Shown one piece after another: positions 58,897 to 64,000 of a DNA stretch of 64,000 nt. The DNA comes from Nocardioides sp. S-1144. GTDB lineage: Bacteria > Actinomycetota > Actinomycetes > Propionibacteriales > Nocardioidaceae. The stretch's first letter is position 1. The number at the start of each line of letters is the position of its first letter. The position numbers were made by a program, and so were the translations under genes. The notes under the pieces were generated by a model, which saw nothing but the letters and a program-made list of their open reading frames with translations, was not told the origin of the DNA and did no database searches. Where the stretch lies: NCBI RefSeq assembly GCF_005954645.2, contig NZ_CP040695.2, positions 248,001 through 312,000 of the forward strand, given 5' to 3'.

Positions 58897-59487
58897 ATGA
58901 GCGACGAGCTGGACCTCACCCCCACCGCCCGCGAGCTGGCCCGCCTGGTGCGCGGCACCCGCGAGGACCAGCTGGGGCACCGGACGCCGTGCCCGGCGTA
59001 CACGGTCGCCGACCTGGTCGACCATGTCCGGGAGCTGACCGTCGCGTTCACCCGCGCCGCGACGAAGGAGCCGGCGACCGGCGACGCCGCACCGGGCGGC
59101 GGTGCGGCGCGGTCGCTGGACGCCGTCCGCGAGGAGGTCGCGGCCGGGCTCGACCGGCTCGCCGCCGCCTGGGCCGAGCCGGCGGCGTACGAGGGGCGCA
59201 CCTGGGCGGGACCGGTCGAGCTGAGCGCGCCGGAGGCCGCCCTCGTCGCCCTCGACGAGATCACCGTGCACGCCTGGGACCTGGCGGTGGCGACGGGTCA
59301 GGAGTACGCCGCCGACCCCGCCGCCGTCGAGGCGTGCACCGGCTTCGCGGCCTCGTTCGTGCCTCCCGCGGGCGCCCTCGCCGACGACGCCGGGCTCTTC
59401 GGACCCCCGGTCGCGGTGGCCGAGGACGCGAGCCCGCTCGACCGGCTGGTCGGCCTGACCGGTCGCGACCCCGGCTGGGGCCGGTAG
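58897..59487 (+). CDS. TIGR03086-type (mycothiol-dependent maleylpyruvate isomerase-like) protein
   Basis: A 196-aa protein of the DinB/MDMPI superfamily. The N-terminal four-helix region has LDLTPTARELARLVRGTREDQLGHRTPCPAYTVADLVDHV and later EITVHAWDLAVATGQ, which provide the metal-binding histidine pattern of the TIGR03086 family. Members are probably thiol (mycothiol)-dependent enzymes, with most substrates unknown. It follows tadA by 45 bp and precedes a tRNA gene. Confidence 0.82.
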   Translation: MSDELDLTPTARELARLVRGTREDQLGHRTPCPAYTVADLVDHVRELTVAFTRAATKEPATGDAAPGGGAARSLDAVREEVAAGLDRLAAAWAEPAAYEGRTWAGPVELSAPEAALVALDEITVHAWDLAVATGQEYAADPAAVEACTGFAASFVPPAGALADDAGLFGPPVAVAEDASPLDRLVGLTGRDPGWGR

Positions 59488-59672
59488 CCGGGTCAGGGGC
59501 CGGCCCCGCCTCGGCGGCCGGGACAGCGGTCACCGACGGTCGACCGCGAACCGGACGGCGCCGTGAGGGCCGGCCGACACCCCATGAGCCGGCCGGCCCT
59601 TCACCGGCTCAACGACGAGGGCGGCGCGAGGTCACGCGCCGATCCGATTTCACCCGCCCGTCCGGGCTCCGG

Positions 59673-59678
59673 TAGCCT
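59673..59678 (+). promoter_or_regulatory. -10 box of the tRNA-Ser gene
   Basis: TAGCCT ends 7 nt before the first base of the tRNA, the right distance for a -10 element with a short 5' leader. A clear -35 element is not visible in the GC-rich DNA upstream. Confidence 0.5.
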
Positions 59679-59685
59679 TCCCGGC

Positions 59686-59773
59686 GGTGGCGTGTCCGAG
59701 CGGCCGAAGGTGCATCACTCGAAATGATGTGTGGGGCAACCCACCGTGGGTTCAAATCCCACCGCCACCGCCA
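59686..59773 (+). tRNA. tRNA-Ser (anticodon CGA)
   Basis: The acceptor arms GGTGGCG and CGCCACC pair, with discriminator G and an encoded CCA end. The anticodon stem CATCA/TGATG holds the loop CTCGAAA, anticodon CGA, which reads the serine codon TCG. A long variable arm (about 59731-59744) and the T-arm GTGGGTTCAAATCCCAC complete a class II tRNA. TCG is a common serine codon in this GC-rich genome. Confidence 0.97.
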
Positions 59774-59785
59774 GCTTCACCCGAC

Positions 59786-59822
59786 CGGCTCCCGATCCGC
59801 GCACCGCGCGGGCCGGGAGCCG
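59786..59822 (+). terminator. Terminator after tRNA-Ser
   Basis: The arms CGGCTCCCG and CGGGAGCCG form a 9-bp perfect stem with a GC-rich loop, 13 nt after the CCA end, followed by TTCTCGT. It probably ends the tRNA transcript and may also serve the convergent BrkB-type gene. Confidence 0.7.
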
Positions 59823-59828
59823 TTCTCG

Positions 59829-60872
59829 TCAGTCCGCGACGTCGTCGCGTGGCTGCTCGGCGGGGCTGGGGGCGAACTCGACCTCGACCCGCTCGAAGCC
59901 CTTGAGCCGCTGGGCCTTCGCGAGGTCGGTGTAGGAGCGCTTGTCGGCGTCGGTGAGCACGACGTTGTCGGTGAACGGCGTCAGCAGGGTGCGCGGGTGC
60001 AGCCGGTCGACCAGCACGACGTTGAGCTCGAGGCACAGCAGGATGGTCACGGCGGCCAGGTAGAGGAAGGCCAGGAGGCCCAGCACGACGGCGAAGACTC
60101 CGTTGGTGGCGCTGGCGCCGTCGACGGTGTGGCCGACGTAGGCGACGCCGACGTACTGGAGGGCGAGCCAGGCGACCGCGGCCGCGAGGGAGCCCGGCAG
60201 CACCTCGCGCCAGGAGAGGCCCCGGGCGGCCGGGGCGAAGCGGAAGACGAAGGCGAACGTCGCGGTGTGGATGGCCGCGGTGCCCACGAGCAGGGCGATG
60301 CTGGACAGCGGGCCGATGAAGGTGGCCGCCCCCACCAGCCCGGCCAGCGCGGTGGTGCCAAGGACGTCGACCCCGATCACGCAGAGCAGGACGATGCTGC
60401 GCCCCCGCGCGACCACCGGGTTGCCGCGCACGTTGCGCGGCACGGTCCAGGCGGTGTTGCTGGCGTTCTGCACCGCCATGCCGACGCCCATGGCGCCGTA
60501 CAGCGCGCCCGCGAGGCCGACGACGAGCCCGGTCACCCCGCCGCCGATGCCCTGCGGGGTCTGCAGGTCGTCGCCGACCAGCGGCAGCTGGGTCAGCGCC
60601 GAGTCCAGCACCCGCCGCTGCAGCTCGGGGTCGCCGGACAGGACGAAGCCGAGGACGGTCGAGGCCAGCAGCAGCAGCGGGAAGAGCGAGACGAAGGCGT
60701 AGTAGGTGATCTGGGCGGCCAGCTGCGGGCCGCTGTCGTCGACGTACTTGTAGATGATCGAGATCGGCATCCCGACCACGCGGTGGCGCTGCTGGAAGCG
60801 GTCGACGCGGCCGACCACGCCGCCGCCACCGTGCTGACCGCCGTCGCGGCCGGCGTCCTCAGAGCTCGACAC
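59829..60872 (-). CDS. YihY/BrkB-family membrane protein
   Basis: A 347-aa integral membrane protein with six hydrophobic segments. The family start is visible (RHRVVGMPISIIYKYVDDSGPQLAAQITYYAFVSLFPLLLL), and the C-terminal half has LSWREVLPGSLAAAVAWLALQYVGVAYV and LGLLAFLYLAAVTILLCLELNVVL. The acidic C-terminal tail is cytoplasmic. The family was once called RNase BN, but its function is unknown. The GTG start overlaps the end of the TetR gene by 14 bp, so the two are co-translated. Confidence 0.85.
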   Translation of the reverse strand: MSSSEDAGRDGGQHGGGGVVGRVDRFQQRHRVVGMPISIIYKYVDDSGPQLAAQITYYAFVSLFPLLLLASTVLGFVLSGDPELQRRVLDSALTQLPLVGDDLQTPQGIGGGVTGLVVGLAGALYGAMGVGMAVQNASNTAWTVPRNVRGNPVVARGRSIVLLCVIGVDVLGTTALAGLVGAATFIGPLSSIALLVGTAAIHTATFAFVFRFAPAARGLSWREVLPGSLAAAVAWLALQYVGVAYVGHTVDGASATNGVFAVVLGLLAFLYLAAVTILLCLELNVVLVDRLHPRTLLTPFTDNVVLTDADKRSYTDLAKAQRLKGFERVEVEFAPSPAEQPRDDVAD

Positions 60873-61650
60873 GGATGGTCGCGATCCGGTTGAGCAGCTC
60901 CTCGAGCGCCTCCTCGAACTCGGTGGCGGCGTGGTCCTCGCGGAGCCCGGGCCGGAGGCGGGCGACGGTCGGGTAGTCGTGCAACCGCGGGTCGGCGTCC
61001 TCGCCGTCCTCGAGCACGTCGAGCGGGCCGATGTCGGCCCCCATGGTGGCCACCTCGAGCAGCAGGGTGCCGAGCAGGAAGCTCGTGAACGCGCGGTAGC
61101 TCGCCACGGCGGCCGCGTCGCTGAACCCCTCCTCGCCCAGTCCGTTCAGGAAGGTCTCGACCCACTCCAGGCTGCGCAGCGGCGGGCGCAGCCACGGCGC
61201 CTCGGGGGGCCGGGAGGCCACCAGCGGGAACGACTTGGGGTGGGCCAGGGCGACCCGGCGCACGCCGTGGGCGAGGCGTTGCAGGAAGTCCTGCCACCCG
61301 GAGGCGGGGGCGGTGCTCTCCTCGGGGTCGGCGTCCATGTCGTCGACGAGGGCCTCGACGACGGCGTCGAGCAGGTCCTCCTTGCCGGGGACGTAGCGGT
61401 ACAGCGACATCGCCTCCACCCCGAGCCGGGTGCCGAGTCGTCGCATCGTCAGCGAGCCGATGCCCGACTCCTCGATGTGGGCGAGTGCGGCGTCGACGAT
61501 GCGGCGCCGGTCCAGGGCGACCCGGGAGCTCGGCGGCTCCTCGCCCAGGACGACGGCGGCATCGGCGTCGGTCCGACCGTCGGCGTCGGTCGAGGTGAGC
61601 TCCCGCGCGCCCGGCTCGTCGGGCCCGGCGGCTCCTGCGTTGCGTGCCAT
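60859..61650 (-). CDS. TetR-family transcriptional regulator
   Basis: A 263-aa regulator. After an acidic leader of about 40 residues comes the DNA-binding domain (RRRIVDAALAHIEESGIGSLTMRRLGTRLGVEAMSLYRYVPGKEDLLDAV). A helical ligand-binding domain of the TetR_C type follows (WQDFLQRLAHGVRRVALAHPKSFPLVASRPPEAPW onward). A GAGGAGG ribosome site supports the ATG at 61650. Two matching palindromes in the divergent promoter region are its likely operators, and the BrkB-like gene is coupled downstream. Confidence 0.88.
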   Translation of the reverse strand: MARNAGAAGPDEPGARELTSTDADGRTDADAAVVLGEEPPSSRVALDRRRIVDAALAHIEESGIGSLTMRRLGTRLGVEAMSLYRYVPGKEDLLDAVVEALVDDMDADPEESTAPASGWQDFLQRLAHGVRRVALAHPKSFPLVASRPPEAPWLRPPLRSLEWVETFLNGLGEEGFSDAAAVASYRAFTSFLLGTLLLEVATMGADIGPLDVLEDGEDADPRLHDYPTVARLRPGLREDHAATEFEEALEELLNRIATIRVEL

Positions 61651-61715
61651 GACGTCCTCCTCAGGTGGTGCGCACACCGTATGCGGGCAACCCCCGGCCG
61701 GGTCGCCGACTTGTC

Positions 61716-61752
61716 CTTACGTTGTAAGTTGTCGACAGGCTTACGACGTAAG
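61716..61752. promoter_or_regulatory. Paired operators of the TetR regulator
   Basis: Two 13-bp palindromes with the same arms, CTTACGTTGTAAG (61716-61728) and CTTACGACGTAAG (61740-61752), have centres 24 bp apart. They lie between the divergent tetR gene and the 43-aa membrane peptide. They stand out against the GC-rich background. Spacing of about two helical turns would place two dimers on nearly the same face. Confidence 0.8.
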
Positions 61753-61779
61753 TCAATCGGAACGAGGTGGGGGACGTCC

Positions 61780-61911
61780 ATGGGTCGATCGGGTGTGAAG
61801 GTGAGGCGCAACGCGTTCGCGGTGCTCGGCTGGGTGGTGTGGAAGCTCCTCGCCCTGCTCGGCGTGCGGTACGCCAAGGACAGGCTCCGCGATGACCGGC
61901 GCCGGGGCTGA
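61780..61911 (+). CDS. 43-aa single-pass membrane peptide under TetR control
   Basis: A 43-residue protein: basic N-terminus (MGRSGVKVRRNAF), one short hydrophobic helix (AVLGWVVWKLLALLGV) and a basic C-terminal tail (RYAKDRLRDDRRRG). The ATG follows a purine-rich stretch (GAGGTGGGGG), and the paired palindromes lie just upstream, so it is probably repressed by the divergent TetR. The stop is 3 bp from the convergent Asp23-like gene. The function is unknown; small basic membrane peptides often modulate larger membrane proteins. Confidence 0.6.
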   Translation: MGRSGVKVRRNAFAVLGWVVWKLLALLGVRYAKDRLRDDRRRG

Positions 61912-61914
61912 GGC

Positions 61915-62379
61915 TCAGACCAGGTTCGGGTCGCCCTCGACGACGTCGACGAACTCGATGGCGACGTCGGCCGCGGTGAACCGCGGGTCGGCGCCGACGA
62001 GCCTGGTGACCTCGACCAGGACGTCGCCCCGGACGCGGGAGGCCAGGCCGACGAGGTCGACGCCGTACGCGCCGACCAGGTTCAGCTCGATCGCCGCCAA
62101 CCGGTCGCCGTCGACGCGCAGCCCGATGCCGGCGGGTGCGTGGGTGGGGTCGCGCTGGAGCAGCCGGCGCAGGGCGTCGACGACGACGCGCGACGACACG
62201 TACGTGTGCGACCCGTCGTCGTCGCGGGCGGGGGGGCCGTCGGTGTGGACGCGGATCGGGTCGGACGGCGTCCTCAGGGAGCGCACGCCCGCCATGATCG
62301 CCGCCGACACCTCGGGCCACCGGTCGACCGGTTCGTCGCGCGCGGCGTGGGTCGCCCGGTCGAGTGGGTCTAGCGCCAT
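61915..62379 (-). CDS. Divergent Asp23/Gls24-like protein
   Basis: A 154-aa protein. The C-terminal 80 residues align with the Asp23 protein encoded at 63121: RLAAIELNLVGAYGVDLVGLASRVRGDVLVEVTRLVG and DVAIEFVDVVEGD match its DLDIVAEYGVSIADLAVAIR through NITVHDVFLDD by pattern. The N-terminal half is different (a helical stretch with WPEVSAAIMAGVRSL). It is the second gene of an ECF sigma operon, overlapping it by 10 bp. It may be a membrane-associated envelope-stress protein. Confidence 0.62.
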   Translation of the reverse strand: MALDPLDRATHAARDEPVDRWPEVSAAIMAGVRSLRTPSDPIRVHTDGPPARDDDGSHTYVSSRVVVDALRRLLQRDPTHAPAGIGLRVDGDRLAAIELNLVGAYGVDLVGLASRVRGDVLVEVTRLVGADPRFTAADVAIEFVDVVEGDPNLV

Positions 62380-62939
62380 CGAGCCATCCTCTCCGCTAGT
62401 GTCCGCCGGCCGCGGTGCAGGTGCCCGCGGACGCTGCCGACCGGCAGGGCCAGGGCCTCGGCGATCTCGTCGTAGCTCAGGCCCTCGACCTCGCGCAGCA
62501 GCCAGGCCGCCCGCTGGTGCCACGGTAGTTCGTCCAGCGCGGCCTGCAACGCCGTCAGCAGCTCGGTGTCCAGGACCTGCTGCAGCGGGTTGTCCTGCGC
62601 GGGCCGCACCATCCGCAACAGCAGGTCGTCGTTGATCGGGGTCGGCCGGCGGTGCCGCTGCAGGTCGACGGCGCGCCGGTGCACGAGCCGGAACAGCCAG
62701 GTCTTGAGGCTCGACCGACCCGCGAAGGTCCCGAGGCTCCGCCAGGCCGAGATGAACGCCTCCTGGGTGACCTCCGCGGCGTCGGCGTCGCTGCCCCCGA
62801 CCAGGCGGCGCGCGTAGCGGTACATGCCGGGACCGTGGCGGTCGACGATGACCTGGAAGGCCTCCTCGTCCCCGACCCGCGCGGCGCGGACGAGGGCCGC
62901 GTCGGAGGGCCCGTCCGCCGACGTCGAGGTCACGCGCAC
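62370..62939 (-). CDS. ECF RNA polymerase sigma factor
   Basis: A 189-aa group 4 sigma factor. Region 2 spans about residues 25-95 (EAFQVIVDRHGPGMYRYARRLVGGSDADAAEVTQEAFISAWRSL, then KTWLFRLVHRRAVDLQRH) and region 4 about 130-185 (LPWHQRAAWLLREVEGLSYDEIAEALALPVGSVRGHLHRGRRTLAERM). No adjacent anti-sigma gene is visible. Two GTG codons are possible starts; the inner one (62933) follows CACGAT by 6 nt. It is coupled by overlap to an Asp23-like gene and divergent from a second Asp23 gene, which suggests it controls this locus. Confidence 0.88.
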   Translation of the reverse strand: MRVTSTSADGPSDAALVRAARVGDEEAFQVIVDRHGPGMYRYARRLVGGSDADAAEVTQEAFISAWRSLGTFAGRSSLKTWLFRLVHRRAVDLQRHRRPTPINDDLLLRMVRPAQDNPLQQVLDTELLTALQAALDELPWHQRAAWLLREVEGLSYDEIAEALALPVGSVRGHLHRGRRTLAERMARWR

Positions 62940-63053
62940 ATCGTGACGCGACTCACCGGTGCCGCAACCACCCCGACAGGCGGCCCGTGCCGAACGAGAG
63001 GTGCCGGACCGCCGCGGACCCACGAACGCCCGGAGTGACGCAGGACACACGAG

Positions 63054-63077
63054 AACCGCGTGACGACCGACCCGGTC
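63054..63077 (+). promoter_or_regulatory. Candidate ECF-type promoter upstream of the Asp23 gene
   Basis: AACC (63054-63057) and GGTC (63074-63077) are separated by 16 nt, similar in layout to ECF sigma promoters with an AAC-containing -35 box. It lies 43 bp before the Asp23 start, in the region divergent to the ECF sigma gene. Such short motifs are frequent in GC-rich DNA, so support is weak. Confidence 0.25.
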
Positions 63078-63120
63078 GGCACGACCAAGCACCGACATGA
63101 ACGCAACGAGAGGACACAGC

Positions 63121-63582
63121 ATGAGCGAGAAGCAGGCGACCAGCACCCGGACCGAGGTCGCGACCAGGACCGAGGGCTCCGGGGTCCTCGTGTCCGACCA
63201 GGGCCGCACCGCGATCGCCGACACCGTGGTCGCGAAGATCGCCGGCATCGCCACGCGCGAGATCAGCGGCGTGCACGACCTCGGCGGCGGGGCCGCCCGC
63301 GCGGTGGGCGCGATCCGCGACCGGATCCCGGGCTCGCGCACCAACCTGAGCCAGGGCGTCGGCGTCGAGGTCGGCGAGCGCCAGGCGGCGGTCGACCTCG
63401 ACATCGTCGCCGAGTACGGCGTCTCCATCGCTGACCTCGCCGTCGCCATCCGCCGCAACGTGATCGGCTCCGTCGAGCGGATGACCGGGCTCGAGGTCAC
63501 CGAGGTCAACATCACCGTGCACGACGTCTTCCTCGACGACGGCACCGACAACGGCGAGGCCGACGCCCCGCGTGTCGAGTGA
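63121..63582 (+). CDS. Asp23/Gls24-family envelope stress protein
   Basis: A 153-aa protein of the Asp23 family. Landmarks are ISDQ-like VSDQGRTAIADTVVAKIAGIATREISGVHDLGGG, then GVEVGERQAAVDLDIVAEYGVSIADLAVAIRRNVIGSVERMTG and VTEVNITVHDVFLDD. In Staphylococcus, Asp23 is membrane-associated and responds to cell-wall stress. A GAGAGGA ribosome site precedes the ATG. It is followed after 4 bp by a second family member and then by a J-domain-like gene. Confidence 0.9.
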   Translation: MSEKQATSTRTEVATRTEGSGVLVSDQGRTAIADTVVAKIAGIATREISGVHDLGGGAARAVGAIRDRIPGSRTNLSQGVGVEVGERQAAVDLDIVAEYGVSIADLAVAIRRNVIGSVERMTGLEVTEVNITVHDVFLDDGTDNGEADAPRVE

Positions 63583-63586
63583 CCCG

Positions 63587-63925
63587 ATGAGCAGCCCGCC
63601 GAGCAGCCCCACGACCCCCGCGGACGCCGCGGGGTCCGAGCCGGCCGACCGCGTCGCCGCGGCCGTGCTGGCCGTGGCCGGGGTCGACGGGCTGCACGGC
63701 GGCGCGCACGGCGAGGTGGCAACCTACCTGCCCGGTCGTCGCGTCGTCGGTGTCCGGCTGCGCGACCCGGGGTGCGCGGTCCACGTCGTCCTGGCGTGGG
63801 GCGTGCCGATCGCCGGCACGGCCGAGCTGGTCCGCCGGGCCGTGAACGGGCTGGTGGCCGGACCGGTCGACGTCACGATCGAGGACGTCTCGCCGCCCAC
63901 GGTGCCCGCGGGGCCGGCGTCGTGA
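63587..63925 (+). CDS. Asp23-like short protein
   Basis: A 112-aa protein with a Ser/Pro-rich start and a compact domain: DRVAAAVLAVAGVDGLHGGAHGEVATYLPGRRVVGVRLRD, then AVHVVLAWGVPIAGTAELVRRAVNGL and VDVTIEDVSPP. The order of strands and helices matches a shortened Asp23 fold. The gene begins 4 bp after the Asp23 stop, and its own stop overlaps the next start (GTGA), so the three are one operon. An in-frame GTG at 63572 is a less likely start. Confidence 0.7.
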   Translation: MSSPPSSPTTPADAAGSEPADRVAAAVLAVAGVDGLHGGAHGEVATYLPGRRVVGVRLRDPGCAVHVVLAWGVPIAGTAELVRRAVNGLVAGPVDVTIEDVSPPTVPAGPAS

Positions 63926-64000
63926 GCGACCCGCAGCGCGACGTCCGCGCGCGGCGGCGGGCGCTGGCCAAGGAGCACCACCCGGACGTCGGGGGCGACC
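63922..64000 (+). CDS. Start of a short J-domain-like protein (partial)
   Basis: Only the first 26 residues are in the window: MSDPQRDVRARRRALAKEHH then PDVGGD. The helix followed by HPDVGGD is the helix II/HPD loop of DnaJ J-domains, which stimulate DnaK ATPase. Helix I, which normally precedes it, is missing from the start of this frame. The GTG start overlaps the preceding stop (GTGA). Whether the rest continues as a J-domain cannot be seen. Confidence 0.6.
   Translation, partial: MSDPQRDVRARRRALAKEHHPDVGGD

Noticed and set aside
1..64000. Prophage, insertion sequence or genomic island
   Set aside because: No integrase, transposase or phage gene was seen, and the single tRNA gene has no adjacent integrase or repeated 3' end. 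Base composition is even throughout apart from the short AT-containing operators and repeats.

Overview
The window is very GC-rich chromosomal DNA from an actinobacterium, most likely a member of the Nocardioidaceae (Nocardioides-like; inferred from gene content and style, not from a marker gene). Supporting signs are the treX-treY-treZ operon, menB (menaquinone), an F420-type nitroreductase, a tRNA-adenosine-deaminase partner protein beside tadA, many GTG starts, ATGA/GTGA overlaps within operons, and many genes with a TANNNT-like -10 box only 6-9 nt before the start codon, as expected for leaderless mRNAs. No prophage, insertion sequence or CRISPR array was found. Intergenic gaps are short: none over 300 bp is wholly empty.

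Layout. 1-5.2 kb: the end of a Lys/Gly/Ser-tailed protein, a cupin, then a stress-signalling island. The island has a LuxR-type regulator, a phosphatase-like/HATPase/STAS fusion, a free STAS antagonist, a PAS-PP2C phosphatase and an RsbQ-like hydrolase (an RsbP/RsbQ pair). 5.3-12.6 kb: a lipoprotein, a teichoic-acid-type glycerophosphotransferase, an orphan pair of WXG100-like proteins (one with a double zinc ribbon), an aldo/keto reductase, a MerR regulator, and VOC, YjbR and HAD proteins. 12.7-25.5 kb: PLP enzymes, a sugar-lactone oxidase, two lytic transglycosylases, thiol peroxidase, LysR and a TDT transporter, a class III adenylate cyclase, two PGPGW membrane proteins and a YcaQ-like DNA glycosylase. 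25.6-34.3 kb: recC-recB-recD. 34.3-40.4 kb: an ACT protein, nitroreductase, menB, a three-gene operon, a sirtuin and a lipoprotein sulfatase. 40.5-46.8 kb: the trehalose operon treX-treY-treZ. 46.9-57.8 kb: a receptor Ser/Thr kinase, acyl-CoA dehydrogenase, 2'-5' RNA ligase, NAD(P) transhydrogenase genes with a duplicated mini-ORF, ohr, a doubly frameshifted ABC exporter pair and upp. 57.8-64 kb: tadA and its partner, tRNA-Ser(CGA), a BrkB-type membrane protein, TetR with two operators facing a 43-aa membrane peptide, and an envelope-stress locus. That locus has an ECF sigma factor, three Asp23/Gls24-type proteins and the start of a J-domain-like protein.

The points most worth following up are: (1) a 71-bp tandem duplication between pntAA and pntAB that makes two identical 24-codon ORFs chained by ATGA overlaps; (2) two intergenic arrays with identical 30/32/32-bp spacing of a 13-bp palindrome; (3) a second palindromic repeat family built on GCAATTGCCG; (4) the RsbQ/RsbP-type stress island with a probably inactive PP2C domain in its three-domain partner; (5) the ECF sigma/Asp23/J-domain locus and the neighbouring TetR operator pair; (6) compensating one-base frameshifts in the ABC pair.
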